This document shows positions 33,441 through 42,415 of a stretch of 64,000 bases of DNA, one piece after another. How positions within the stretch are numbered: position 1 is the first letter of the stretch; each line of letters opens with the position of its first letter. The DNA lies in the NCBI RefSeq assembly GCF_000759025.1, contig NZ_JPOS01000012.1, positions 186,001 through 250,000 on the forward strand, in the 5' to 3' direction. Source of the DNA: Phaeodactylibacter xiamenensis (GTDB taxonomy: Bacteria; Bacteroidota; Bacteroidia; Chitinophagales; Saprospiraceae). The notes under the pieces were generated by a model. It was not told the DNA's origin. It saw only the letters and a program-made list of their open reading frames with translations, and searched no databases. A program made the position numbers and the translations under genes.

Positions 33441-34934
33441 TTACTGTTCCAAACGGGTAAGGCCTGCTTTGGCCTTTTGATGAAGGCCAACGCGGTATTC
33501 TTCGGGCTTGAGGCCCAGGCAGCGCTCGTAGGCTGCCCTTGCCTGGGTGCGCTTTCCTTGCTCTTCGTAGATAATGCCCATTTGCAGGGCGGCATTGCAA
33601 GCGTAAAACCAGGGAGAGTCAGCTCCTTTGTCCAAAGTCAGCTGATAGTGTTGTAAGGCTTCCTCATATCGCTCCATGCCATGCAGCAACCGGCCCAGAC
33701 GGTAGAAATATTCCAACTCATGGGCACCTTTAAAGCTATCTGTAGCTTGTTTGGCCAGCAATTGGTAGCCTTTTTGGAAATATCCTCCGTCGAAGAGAAG
33801 GCGGGCGCGCAGTAAGTCGAGATTCGGTACGATGCCGGATTCCGCCTCCTGCTGGGCATTTTTGTCGCCCCCGGCTACCGAATAGCCATGGGCAATGCAA
33901 TTAAGCATATGCCTTTTATAGCCTGCTTCGTTGCCATTGATCAGAGATTGCCAGCCGAGTTTCTGGTAGGTTTCCTTAATGAAGTTCCGCCCGTTGTAGG
34001 CGCTCAGGTAGGCTTTGAAGTACGGGGCAGCATCCCGGTCCAGCCGGCGAAGCTTGGACAGCCCGAGCATATAGTCCAGGTAAGGGAAACTGAAGTAAGC
34101 GCCGCTCTTCGGGTACAGCTGCAACAGCTCTATGGCCTGATCATTACGACCGGTCCGCATAGCCACATGCGCCATCACAAAGCATTCTAAAGGGCTTCGC
34201 CGTGGCGAAAGGCCCGCTTTGTTGACGGCCTGCCATGCGGTATCCCCCTTATTTTCGAGGTGCAGTAACAGCAGCGCGTAGAGTACCTTGGTTTCCTTTT
34301 CAAAAACGAAGTCGTGGGCCTCCGCGTACTTCAGCACCGTTTCCACTTCGCGCCGCCCTTCTTCGATAGTACCTTCCAGCCCGCCCAGCAGTTTGACGCC
34401 CCATTTGTAACTATCCGGAATAGTACCCACCATGGCATGAAGGATGCCCAGGTCCTTCTTATTGGGCATAAAGTCGGGGTACAGGGCTTCATTCTCTTTC
34501 AGGAGCTTATAAGCTTTGCTCACTTCTGTAAAAGCGCCAAGGTAGTCTTCGAACCGTAAGCGCACCAGGGCCCACTGCAACCGGATATCAGCTTGTACGA
34601 AACGGTAGTAAGGCGAGTTGGGATTGCCCTTCTCCACAATCGTGGCGAGCCGGCGATCGCGCTTCACTTTTAGCTGCTTGTACTCCTCTTCGTTTTCATT
34701 GATGTACAACTTGAAGAAGTCGATATAATTCTCAATGTGGTGTACTATGAGATTATCCGGTTCCTGCAGGCGTACTTTGGCCAGCAAGGCATAGGCTTCT
34801 CCAAACCGGAGGTCAGTAGCTTTTTCATAGGCGGTTTTAGCATCCGCAGTGAAATGGAAATACTTGCCCGCTGCGCAGCTCAGGGAGGTGGCCAGGAAAA
34901 GCAAAACGAATATGGAGAACCGGAGGGCGTGCAT
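33441..34934 (-). CDS. Exported TPR-repeat protein
   Basis: A 497-aa protein starting at ATG 34934 (MHALRFSIFVLLFLA), which gives a signal peptide with cleavage near SCA-AGK. The body is made of tetratricopeptide-like repeats, clearest at the C-terminus (AALQMGIIYEEQGKRTQARAAYERCL). Function is not known. TPR proteins of this size in Bacteroidota are usually periplasmic or outer-membrane scaffolds. The five-base gap to the DUF547 gene is tail to tail. Confidence 0.85.
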   Translation of the reverse strand: MHALRFSIFVLLFLATSLSCAAGKYFHFTADAKTAYEKATDLRFGEAYALLAKVRLQEPDNLIVHHIENYIDFFKLYINENEEEYKQLKVKRDRRLATIVEKGNPNSPYYRFVQADIRLQWALVRLRFEDYLGAFTEVSKAYKLLKENEALYPDFMPNKKDLGILHAMVGTIPDSYKWGVKLLGGLEGTIEEGRREVETVLKYAEAHDFVFEKETKVLYALLLLHLENKGDTAWQAVNKAGLSPRRSPLECFVMAHVAMRTGRNDQAIELLQLYPKSGAYFSFPYLDYMLGLSKLRRLDRDAAPYFKAYLSAYNGRNFIKETYQKLGWQSLINGNEAGYKRHMLNCIAHGYSVAGGDKNAQQEAESGIVPNLDLLRARLLFDGGYFQKGYQLLAKQATDSFKGAHELEYFYRLGRLLHGMERYEEALQHYQLTLDKGADSPWFYACNAALQMGIIYEEQGKRTQARAAYERCLGLKPEEYRVGLHQKAKAGLTRLEQ

Positions 34935-34996
34935 ATCATTTGGTTTGGCACAAAGATAACAGACATTAAGGACATCAGCAGCGCAGCGCATAAACG

Positions 34997-35040
34997 GAAG
35001 AAGCCCCGATAGCACAAAACAGGCTTATCGGGGCTTCTTC
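34997..35040 (-). terminator. 15-bp perfect hairpin after the zinc ribbon gene
   Basis: 34997-35011 pairs perfectly with 35026-35040 around a 14-base loop. The minus-strand tail is CTTCTTCCGTTT, not a true T-run, yet position and stability suggest an end of the ybhN-rfaE2-nif3-zinc ribbon transcript. Confidence 0.65.
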
Positions 35041-35060
35041 AACAATGAAAGACCTCAGGG

Positions 35061-35822
35061 CTATGCCACTTCTGTCTCCCCGGTTACTTCAGCAGCAATG
35101 GTGTCATCCACCAAAACACGGCTGCAGTGCTCGCAGGCGATAATTTTTTTCTGCATCGCAATCTCCAGCTGCAACTGTGGCGGGATCATATTGAAACAGC
35201 CACCACAGGCATTCCGCTCAACGGTCACCACGGCCAGGCCATTGCGGTAGTTGGTGCGGGTGCGGTCGTAAGCACGCAGGAGGCGGTCTTCGATCTTCTT
35301 ACGCCACTTTTCAGCTTCCTTGCGCAGCTTCTGCTCTTCCTTTTCTGTCTTCTTGATGATTTCCTCGAGTTCTACCTTCTTGGTCGCGAGGTCCTTGGAC
35401 TTGCGGTCGAGGCGTTCCTGATTAGCTTCCAGGGTTTCGGCCTTGCGCTCCTTGTCTTTTTCCACGCCGCGGATTTTCTTTTCAGAAAGCTGGATTTCCA
35501 GGTTCTGCATTTCCAGCTCCTTCATCAGAGCGTCGTATTCGCGGTTATTCTTTACATTATCCAGCTGTGTATTGTACCGCTCAATCAATGCTTCCGCCTC
35601 CTTGATGTTGGCGCGGTGCTTTGAAATTTCTGAGTCAAACTCAGCGATGTTGTCCGTCAGGCGGTTGATACGGGTTTCCAAGCCGGCAATTTCATCTTCC
35701 AGGTCGCTCACCTCTATCGGCAGCTCCCCCTTCAGGATTTCAATCTCATCAATCTTGGAATCAATGGTTTGGAGTTCGAATAAATTTTTCAGCTTCTCCG
35801 CAACAGTGGGTTCTCCTGCCAT
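35061..35822 (-). CDS. Coiled-coil zinc ribbon protein (zf-RING_7/CT398-like, DUF164)
   Basis: A 253-aa cytosolic protein. Residues 5-190 form a long antiparallel coiled coil (rich in Leu, Glu and Lys). The C-terminal C4 zinc ribbon has CGGCF near residue 212 and CEHC near residue 237. This is the common CT398 arrangement. It lies 49 bp downstream of nif3, the usual neighbour of this family in Bacteroidota. The function is not settled; links with nucleic acids or secretion have been proposed for relatives. Confidence 0.9.
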   Translation of the reverse strand: MAGEPTVAEKLKNLFELQTIDSKIDEIEILKGELPIEVSDLEDEIAGLETRINRLTDNIAEFDSEISKHRANIKEAEALIERYNTQLDNVKNNREYDALMKELEMQNLEIQLSEKKIRGVEKDKERKAETLEANQERLDRKSKDLATKKVELEEIIKKTEKEEQKLRKEAEKWRKKIEDRLLRAYDRTRTNYRNGLAVVTVERNACGGCFNMIPPQLQLEIAMQKKIIACEHCSRVLVDDTIAAEVTGETEVA

Positions 35823-35871
35823 TATTTTATATCGATTTAGTAGTGATCAGATGAAGTAGTACTGCATTATA

Positions 35872-36924
35872 CTACAAGTAATGAACGGGATTCGTTGTGA
35901 CTTCCGTGCAATAAGCGGCAAAATTACTAAATTTCTGAGAAATAATCTCCTGCAGCAGCTGTATTGTAAATTGCTCACTTTCAAAGTGCCCGATATCTGC
36001 GATGATGATTTGCCCGTCTGCATCGAAGAATTCGTGGTATTTGTAGTCGGCTGTGATAAAAATATCCGCACCCTGCCCCTTGGCAGCTCCCAGCAGGAAG
36101 CCCCCTGCACCGCCGCAAACGGCTACCGTATTAACGGGCTTACCCAATAATGCGGTATGCCGGATGACATTGACATCCATTGCTTTTTTCAGGTGCTTAA
36201 GGAAGGCTTCTTCCTTCATAGGCTTTACCAGTTGGCCAACCATGCCGGAGCCGACAAGCGCACTCTTATTCTCAATGCTGCTCAGCTCGTAGGGCAGTTG
36301 CGCTTCCGGAACGCTATCCCGGAGCGCCCTTAGCACGGCCGGTTGCTGACCGGAAGCAAAGAAGACTTCGAGTTTGACCTCAGCGCCTGTTTGTCCGTCC
36401 TGCGTACCTACGCCAAGCGAGGCATAACTTAGCCCTTTTTCATGGTTTAGCGTGCCTGCACCGGCTGCAAAGAGGGCTTTACGAACCACATCGCTATACG
36501 CCGGAGGCACATAAATGCTGAGCTTCTTCATCACCGCTGCCGGGGCCAGAATTCGGGTATTTTCCAACTGCAGTTTTTCTGCAATCCGGGTATTAACCCC
36601 CTGATAATATACGCTGTCGAGATTAGTATGAATAGCGTAGATCGCAATATCGTGCTTAATGGCCTGTATTACTACCCGTTCCACATAGTTGCGGCCAGTC
36701 AGGCTTTTCAATCCCTTAAACACTATTGGGTGATGAGCGACAATCAGGTTGCAGCCTTTTTCGATTGCCTCTTCCACAATCGCTTCCGTAGAGTCCAGGC
36801 AACAAAGCACGCCTTTCACTTCTGCGCCTTGGTCCCCTGTGATCAACCCGGCATTATCGTAGCCAGCCTGATAGGATGATGGAGCTATTTGTTCCAGGTA
36901 CTGAATGACATCGCGTATCTGCAT
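35872..36924 (-). CDS. Nif3-like dinuclear metal center protein
   Basis: A 350-aa Nif3/YbgI-family protein, proposed to act as a metal-dependent hydrolase (GTP cyclohydrolase 1 type 2 superfamily). The metal-binding motif LIVAHHPIVFKG lies near residue 60, and GHFESEQF near residue 316. The central extra domain (about 130-240) is the PII-like insert found in the long form. Its start codon overlaps the rfaE2 stop by one base. Cotranscribed with the zinc ribbon gene; its physiological role is not known. Confidence 0.93.
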   Translation of the reverse strand: MQIRDVIQYLEQIAPSSYQAGYDNAGLITGDQGAEVKGVLCCLDSTEAIVEEAIEKGCNLIVAHHPIVFKGLKSLTGRNYVERVVIQAIKHDIAIYAIHTNLDSVYYQGVNTRIAEKLQLENTRILAPAAVMKKLSIYVPPAYSDVVRKALFAAGAGTLNHEKGLSYASLGVGTQDGQTGAEVKLEVFFASGQQPAVLRALRDSVPEAQLPYELSSIENKSALVGSGMVGQLVKPMKEEAFLKHLKKAMDVNVIRHTALLGKPVNTVAVCGGAGGFLLGAAKGQGADIFITADYKYHEFFDADGQIIIADIGHFESEQFTIQLLQEIISQKFSNFAAYCTEVTTNPVHYL

Positions 36925-37412
36925 TAGGGTGAATTTCTGATTTTTGCTTCTAAAGAGGTCGTCGAGTAGCCTTCAATATAAGGTAAAACGCGCACTTCGC
37001 CACCATTTTGGAGCACGGTATCGGCACCGACGATGCTACTAATTTCATAATCGCCTCCCTTGACCAGTACATCAGGCTTGAGCAGCTCAATAAGCGCCGC
37101 CGGGGTATCTTCTTCAAAAGGGACTACCATATCTACAAACTGCAGTGCGGCCATTTGCCACAAGCGAGTGGTTTCGTCGTTAATAGGCCGGTTAGGGCCC
37201 TTCAGCCGCCGTACCGAATCTGCTGCGTTGAGCCCGATGATCAGCACATCGCCCAGTTCCCGCGCCTGCGCCAGGTAGTGGATGTGCCCATAGTGCAGGA
37301 GGTCGAAGCAACCATTGGTAAACACCACCTTTTGGCCTTGCTGCTGCCAGGCGTCCCGTTGCTGCGCGGCACCTGCCCGGTCTTTGATTTTCGCTTTGAT
37401 CTTCTCAATCAT
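36924..37412 (-). CDS. rfaE2: D-glycero-beta-D-manno-heptose 1-phosphate adenylyltransferase
   Basis: A 162-aa nucleotidyltransferase that makes ADP-heptose for lipopolysaccharide. The motif TNGCFDLLHYGHIHYL (HxGH) is near residue 33. PFEEDTPAALIELLKPDVLVKGGDY is highly conserved in RfaE domain II. This is the stand-alone adenylyltransferase rather than the two-domain HldE. No kinase or heptose synthase gene is adjacent. The gene overlaps nif3 by one base and follows the ybhN-type gene by three bases. Confidence 0.93.
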   Translation of the reverse strand: MIEKIKAKIKDRAGAAQQRDAWQQQGQKVVFTNGCFDLLHYGHIHYLAQARELGDVLIIGLNAADSVRRLKGPNRPINDETTRLWQMAALQFVDMVVPFEEDTPAALIELLKPDVLVKGGDYEISSIVGADTVLQNGGEVRVLPYIEGYSTTSLEAKIRNSP

Positions 37413-37415
37413 AGA

Positions 37416-38498
37416 TTATGCATTAGCGGTCACGATCTGCTCCCGGTCACTGCCCGGCTGATAGTCGCGGTTGAGAACAGGCAGGAAGACCAGGGCGAGG
37501 ATACCCACCAGGACGTTGCAGCCCAACTGAATCGAAAAGAAGGCAATATTCGCCCAGGAGAATCCATCTTCTCCACTGATACCATACATAGACAGTGCCG
37601 TTTGCGCCAGGAAGTGATAAGTGCCCATACCGCCCGGCGAGGGGATGACCACGCCCCATCCTCCAAATACGAATACGGTAAGCCCTGCCACGGCCGGCAG
37701 GCCAGCTGTGGGCGCAAAGGCAAAGAAACAGAGGTAAGTCATCAGGTAATACATCAACCAGATGTTGATGCTATGGAAAAGGAACCACCAGGGTCGGTCA
37801 AGCTGACGCACCGTCTGCAGCCCTTCCCAAAAGCCGAGCGCCAGCTCACGGATTTTCTTATAAATTGCCGTTCGGGACAGCGGCTTGCGGAAAAGGTACA
37901 ATACTGCCATGCCCAATACCCCTACACCAGCGGCCATAGCCATCAGGTTGCCTAAATTTGCCAGCTTGCCGAGGTCGGCTTTTTCATTGACAAACTGCCA
38001 GATAGTATCATACTCCAACAGAAAAGCCAGCCCGGTGACCAACAGAATGCTGATGACGTCAATAATCCGGTCAACGACAATGGTCCCCATGACTTTTTCC
38101 AGCGGGATTTTTTCATATTGAGCAAGGGAAGCCCCCCGGACGACCTCGCCCATACGTGGCAGGCCCAGGTTGGCAAAATACCCCAGCACTGTAGTCAGAA
38201 AGGCATTGATAAAACGGGGCGTGTAGCCCATTGGCCGGATGAGCATACTCCAGCGGATCGCACGGCTTACGTTGCTCATCATAAAGGCGATAAGGACCAT
38301 CAGTACCCAAAAGTAGTTGGCCTCCTGAAAGTCCGTGACTACTTTTTGGAATAAACTGCAATCCTCAGCCGAGATGCCCTTGAGGGCGCATTCTTCCTGA
38401 TAGGCGGCATTTTGGCTCCGGTACACCAGGTAGAGGATGCCCAGGCCCAGGCCTAAAAACAACAGGAACTTCAGAATATTTACGAGCGTCTTTTTCAA
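37416..38498 (-). CDS. YbhN/LPG synthase transmembrane-domain family protein
   Basis: A roughly 360-aa integral membrane protein of the UPF0104 family (lysylphosphatidylglycerol synthetase-like transmembrane domain). Eight or so hydrophobic helices, with conserved RMGEVVRGASLAQYEKIPLEKVMGTIVVDRIID and GGMGTYHFL. No soluble LPG synthase domain is attached, so it may be a lipid flippase or related function. No ATG lies near the beginning; the TTG at 38498 (MKKTLVNILKFLLFL) is chosen. A TTG 54 bases earlier also opens the frame. The gene heads a four-gene operon. Confidence 0.88.
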   Translation of the reverse strand: MKKTLVNILKFLLFLGLGLGILYLVYRSQNAAYQEECALKGISAEDCSLFQKVVTDFQEANYFWVLMVLIAFMMSNVSRAIRWSMLIRPMGYTPRFINAFLTTVLGYFANLGLPRMGEVVRGASLAQYEKIPLEKVMGTIVVDRIIDVISILLVTGLAFLLEYDTIWQFVNEKADLGKLANLGNLMAMAAGVGVLGMAVLYLFRKPLSRTAIYKKIRELALGFWEGLQTVRQLDRPWWFLFHSINIWLMYYLMTYLCFFAFAPTAGLPAVAGLTVFVFGGWGVVIPSPGGMGTYHFLAQTALSMYGISGEDGFSWANIAFFSIQLGCNVLVGILALVFLPVLNRDYQPGSDREQIVTANA

Positions 38499-38636
38499 AG
38501 GTCGTATGGTTGATGGTGGGCGCAAAGATAGGGGACTGTCCCTAAATGGCAAAGCCCGGCTGCCATGGGAAAAAACTATTGAAGCTCAACATTTTACAGC
38601 TGATCCGGTTTTATCGCAAATTAAAGATACTTTCCC

Positions 38637-39113
38637 ATGAAGCTCCACCGCCAAATCCTGCCCGTTTTTGGGTTTCTGGCCACCCTGGGCCTGTTATTTT
38701 CCCCACTTATTGAAGTGCACACTTCCGGGGATATTCCACGTAATCTGATCATCTTCGGTACTGATATTACCGGGGACACCCAACAACTCAGCGGGCTGAT
38801 ATTCGCACAGGACTTCCAGTTCTACAGCCTGATGGCTCTGCTGATGAGCTGGCTGGCTGCCATTTTTTCCCGAAAGCAAATCCGGGTAGTTGCGCTTTCG
38901 TTCGGCATTTTCATCATCAGCATGCTGCCTGCATGGTTCATGGTGTACGTGGAAGACATCATCAAGCATCAGGTCAATGGGCCTCTCGAGCATCAATACC
39001 TCTATGGTTTTATTTTTGCAGGTATCGCCCTTTTCTGCGGTACCTTCGGGATTATTCAAACTCAGTCCAGGCCACCACAGCCGGCTGCCCAGATTCTGGA
39101 CCAGGGGATTTAA
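38637..39113 (+). CDS. Small four-helix membrane protein of unknown function (DUF4293-like)
   Basis: A 158-aa protein with four hydrophobic segments (about 10-28, 62-78, 82-103 and 122-142). The layout, with an N-terminal helix, an extracytoplasmic loop and three further helices, fits the DUF4293 type of Bacteroidota membrane proteins, but I did not see a decisive motif. It is upstream of the oxygenase gene by 83 bases on the same strand. Confidence 0.75.
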   Translation: MKLHRQILPVFGFLATLGLLFSPLIEVHTSGDIPRNLIIFGTDITGDTQQLSGLIFAQDFQFYSLMALLMSWLAAIFSRKQIRVVALSFGIFIISMLPAWFMVYVEDIIKHQVNGPLEHQYLYGFIFAGIALFCGTFGIIQTQSRPPQPAAQILDQGI

Positions 39114-39196
39114 CCATCCTTTAGGAAGAATTTCTTGTTGAAAAGCAGTAAATTACGGTACTTTGCGGCGCAATTTTCAAACAAGCATAAGTACCA

Positions 39197-40150
39197 ATGA
39201 CCAAAAGAGTAATTCCTGTAGTCGACTTGTCTCAGTTTACCAAAGGCGATGCTGCTGCCCGCGAAACTTTCGTAGCAGAGCTTGGCAAGGCCTTTCACGA
39301 AATTGGCTTTGTTGGCGTTACCGGCCACGGCATACCCGAAAAACTGATCAACGACTTCTACAAGGCTTCCAATGCATTTTTTGCGTTATCCACGCCTATT
39401 AAAGAGCAGTACGAGATTGCAGGCATGGCTGGACAGCGGGGGTACACCTCCTTTGGCAAAGAGCACGCCAAGCAGTCGGAAGTAGCTGACCTGAAGGAAT
39501 TTTTCCAAATCGGACAGGAAGTCCCTGCCGATGACCCGCGCAAAGCTCAGTACCCGGATAATGTGCATGTTGATGAAATCCCGGACTTCACCAAACTCGG
39601 CCTGCAGCTTTACCGGGCTTTTGAGAAGGCTGGCGGCGAGCTTCTCAAAGCCATTGCCATCCACCTGGAACTGCCGGAAGACTACTTTGAGGCGCATATT
39701 GAGAAAGGCAACAGCATCCTGCGGGCTATTCACTATCCTCCGATCACAAAAGAACCGGAATCGGCAATACGGGCCGAACAGCATGAAGACATCAACCTCA
39801 TCACCCTGCTTGTGGGCGCTTCTGCCGGCGGGCTTCAACTGCTCAATAAGGATGAGGAGTGGCTGCCTATCATGCCTGAGGAGAACGAGATTGTCATCAA
39901 CGTAGGGGACATGCTGCAGCGGCTGACCAACAACTACCTGAAGTCTACTACCCACCGGGTGGTCAACCCTCCGCGCGAGCAGTGGCATCTGCCCCGGCTT
40001 TCTATCCCTTTCTTCCTTCACCCGAAGTCGGAAATGGATTTGAGCGCACTGCCGAAGTGTATCACCGCCGAAAACCCGTTGCACTACGAGCCCATCACAG
40101 CCGGCGAATATCTCGACGAACGCCTGCGCGAAATCGGCCTGAAAAAATAA
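39197..40150 (+). CDS. Isopenicillin N synthase-like 2-oxoglutarate/Fe(II) dioxygenase
   Basis: A 317-aa oxygenase with an N-terminal DIOX_N domain (VIPVVDLSQFTKGD, then FVGVTGHGIP) and a C-terminal double-stranded beta-helix. The iron ligands are H and D in QHEDINLITLL and the distal His in STTHRVV. RLSIPFF provides the Arg/Ser pair that binds 2-oxoglutarate. The substrate is unknown; bacterial relatives are often found in primary metabolism without cluster context, as here. Confidence 0.92.
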   Translation: MTKRVIPVVDLSQFTKGDAAARETFVAELGKAFHEIGFVGVTGHGIPEKLINDFYKASNAFFALSTPIKEQYEIAGMAGQRGYTSFGKEHAKQSEVADLKEFFQIGQEVPADDPRKAQYPDNVHVDEIPDFTKLGLQLYRAFEKAGGELLKAIAIHLELPEDYFEAHIEKGNSILRAIHYPPITKEPESAIRAEQHEDINLITLLVGASAGGLQLLNKDEEWLPIMPEENEIVINVGDMLQRLTNNYLKSTTHRVVNPPREQWHLPRLSIPFFLHPKSEMDLSALPKCITAENPLHYEPITAGEYLDERLREIGLKK

Positions 40151-40272
40151 GGATGGCCAAAAAATACATTACCTTCACTAAACTTAAACCTCTTATTACG
40201 GTCAGATGACTGAAAGCAGGTTGATAAGGACAGCATAATGCTGTAATTTTGCAATAATTAAAAAGTATCATT

Positions 40273-40500
40273 ATGGAAACTATACTGTTGTTCAACTTCT
40301 TCGGCCCGGAAATGCTGGTTGTACTCTTCGCAATTCTGTTGCTTTTCGGCGGTAAGAAAATTCCTGAGCTGATGCGTGGCATTGGAAAGGGCATCCGCGA
40401 GTTCAACACTGCCCGCTCTTCCCTCGAAAGCGAACTGAAAGAGGGCATGGATGCGGCTGAGCGCGAGGAAGCGAAAAAGAAAGAAAACAGCAACGCATAA
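40273..40500 (+). CDS. tatA: Sec-independent translocase protein TatA
   Basis: A 75-aa Tat pore component: short N-terminus, one membrane helix ([12 protein letters not shown]), the [10 protein letters not shown] hinge region, an amphipathic helix ([12 protein letters not shown]) and a charged tail. tatC is not in the window. A clean terminator follows. The hydrogenase small subunit at 54.3 kb has no twin-arginine signal, so the two loci are not functionally linked by sequence. Confidence 0.93.
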   Translation: METILLFNFFGPEMLVVLFAILLLFGGKKIPELMRGIGKGIREFNTARSSLESELKEGMDAAEREEAKKKENSNA

Positions 40501-40526
40501 ATTCCGCAGTTTTTGCGCACCAACAG

Positions 40527-40563
40527 AAAAGCCATCCGAGATGTATTCCCGGATGGCTTTTTT
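40527..40563 (+). terminator. Intrinsic terminator of tatA
   Basis: GCCATCCG (40531-40538) pairs with CGGATGGC (40550-40557), followed by six T. Confidence 0.9.
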
Positions 40564-40588
40564 CGTGCTCAGATTACGGAAGGACAGT

Positions 40589-41218
40589 TTATTTCCTGCC
40601 AAACAGCCCGCCCAACATTTTCATGCCGATGCTGGCTACGTCATCCACTACGCTTCCGTCCCCATCGCTGTCCAGAAACTTCATCGCCATATCGATTGCC
40701 GGATTGTTTGTATTCGCCCGCTCGGCGGATACTGTACCCGAAAGCAGCGAAGCAATACCTGCCATATCCAGGCCCTGCTCCCGCTTGGTCTTGCCCAGCG
40801 CGCCCATTACAACCGGTGCCAGCATCGTCATCAGGCTGCCGGTTTTGTCAGAGTCCAGCCCGCTAAGCTGACTGATCATTTGTACTGCGCCTCCCTGATT
40901 GTTGCCCAGAACATGCTTCAGGATACCTGAGCCATTGAGCATACTTGGATTCTGCGCCTGCACCTGCTGTCCGCTAAGCATACCGATGACATCGTTCAGT
41001 ATACTGCCGTCGTGGTCCCGCTCCAGTGCATTGTTCAGTGACTGAGCACCTTCTGTGGATTCGGCATTTTTGGCTAGTGCGCCCATCAGGGTATTCACGA
41101 TGCCGGAAGCCGCAGCGGCGGTTTTTTGCTTATCGGCACCTCCGATTTGCTGGCTCAGTTGGTCAATCATGCCCTCAGAAAGGGAGCCTTGCAGGAGGTT
41201 CATTAAGTTAGCTTCCAT
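40589..41218 (-). CDS. DUF937 domain protein
   Basis: A 209-aa cytosolic protein of the DUF937/YidB-like family, characterised by Gly/Ser/Asn-rich helices and repeated LSG... segments (for example MNLLQGSLSEGMIDQLSQQIGG). The C-terminus includes KFLDSDGDGSVVDDV, an EF-hand-like acidic loop that could bind calcium; this is an observation, not a proven site. Function is unknown. It is convergent with tatA. Confidence 0.85.
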   Translation of the reverse strand: MEANLMNLLQGSLSEGMIDQLSQQIGGADKQKTAAAASGIVNTLMGALAKNAESTEGAQSLNNALERDHDGSILNDVIGMLSGQQVQAQNPSMLNGSGILKHVLGNNQGGAVQMISQLSGLDSDKTGSLMTMLAPVVMGALGKTKREQGLDMAGIASLLSGTVSAERANTNNPAIDMAMKFLDSDGDGSVVDDVASIGMKMLGGLFGRK

Positions 41219-41386
41219 ATTGTTTTTTATGGTTGTTGATTATGGTGTTAAATTACGGATTGTTTTTCGGGCAGCAAAACATGCGTGCTTCCCGGGAATG
41301 CTTTTTGTAGACGCTATTTTCCCGGAAGGTCACATCAACTATAGCCGGCCCAGGCTGTTTCCTCAAAGTAAAAGGATACTGAACGT

Positions 41387-41707
41387 ATGATGTGGAGCGA
41401 TTTAAAAGCTGTAATAGCCTGGTTTCGCGGGGAGCAGGAGCCCGATGCGACAGACACGGACATTGGGGTAGCCAGCCTAATGCGGCTTGTCGCAGCCAAT
41501 ACCATGGCTAACATCAGAAAAGCGCAGGAACAGGCAGACCGCCTGCCCTATCAGTCCGATGAACCATTAGATAATGCACCGGCTTCTGCTGATAGTCGCC
41601 CCACCATACCCTTTTCTCCATCCCGCCAGGGTGGGCTCCCAACTTCTGACGCACCGGGTTCGGCATCCGCACAGGGAGATGAACAGGAGCCGCCGCAGGA
41701 AGCTTAA
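41387..41707 (+). CDS. Hypothetical protein, possibly real
   Basis: A 106-aa frame. The first 60 residues look protein-like (MWSDLKAVIAWFRGEQEPDA, then ASLMRLVAANTMANIRKAQEQADRL), while the remainder is a disordered Pro/Ser/Ala-rich tail ending QEPPQEA. I do not recognise a family. It is convergent with rsmI, 14 bp apart. Codon choice does not differ clearly from the neighbours. Confidence 0.5.
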   Translation: MMWSDLKAVIAWFRGEQEPDATDTDIGVASLMRLVAANTMANIRKAQEQADRLPYQSDEPLDNAPASADSRPTIPFSPSRQGGLPTSDAPGSASAQGDEQEPPQEA

Positions 41708-41721
41708 GCCAAAGGTTGGCC

Positions 41722-42393
41722 CTACGCAGGTTGCCCGCTAACCACCACCACAATTTCACCTTTCACCTTAGCCTGTTGACCATAGTAAGCGATCAGCTCT
41801 TCAAGTGATGCCGTTCTGACTTCTTCGTGCATTTTGGTCAGTTCGCGGGCCACGCAAGCGAGGCGGTCTGCTCCACAGTGCGCTGCCAACTGCTCCAGGC
41901 ATTTGACCAGGCGGTAAGGCGACTCATAAAGCACGAATGTGACCGGCAGTTCTGCCAGATAACTCAAGCGGGTTTGACGGCCTTTTTTATGAGGCAGAAA
42001 ACCTTCGAAGTGAAATTTATCGCAGGGGATACCAGAAGCCACAAGCGCAGGTACGAAAGCGGTAGCGCCGGGCAGGCATTCCACCTTCACGCCTTCCTGC
42101 ACACAGGACCGGGTCAATAGGAAGCCAGGGTCAGAAATACCCGGCATGCCCGCATCAGAAATCAGCGCCATCCGGGCACCGCCTTTGAGTTGTTCGACCA
42201 GATTTTCGGTAATGTTATGCTCGTTATGGGCGTGGTAGGCGCGGAGCGGCGTGGTAATGTCGTAGTGGTCCAGCAGCTTTTTGGAGGTGCGGGTATCTTC
42301 TGCCAGGATCAGGTCCACCTCTTTGAGCAGGCGAAGCGCCCGCAGGGTGATGTCTTCCAGGTTGCCAATGGGCGTGGGGATGAGGTAAAGCAT
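41722..42393 (-). CDS. rsmI: 16S rRNA (cytidine(1402)-2'-O)-methyltransferase
   Basis: A 223-aa methylase of the tetrapyrrole methylase fold, acting on the ribosome decoding centre. Starts MLYLIPTPIGNLEDITLRAL at ATG 42393, the standard RsmI N-terminus; the 23 upstream codons lie in the pssA 3' end and are rejected. AEDTRTSKKLLDHY, ISDAGMPGISDPGFLL and FVLYESPYRL are all conserved. It follows pssA by 22 bp. Confidence 0.95.
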   Translation of the reverse strand: MLYLIPTPIGNLEDITLRALRLLKEVDLILAEDTRTSKKLLDHYDITTPLRAYHAHNEHNITENLVEQLKGGARMALISDAGMPGISDPGFLLTRSCVQEGVKVECLPGATAFVPALVASGIPCDKFHFEGFLPHKKGRQTRLSYLAELPVTFVLYESPYRLVKCLEQLAAHCGADRLACVARELTKMHEEVRTASLEELIAYYGQQAKVKGEIVVVVSGQPA

Positions 42394-42415
42394 GCTGTTG
42401 TCGATTCTGTTGAAG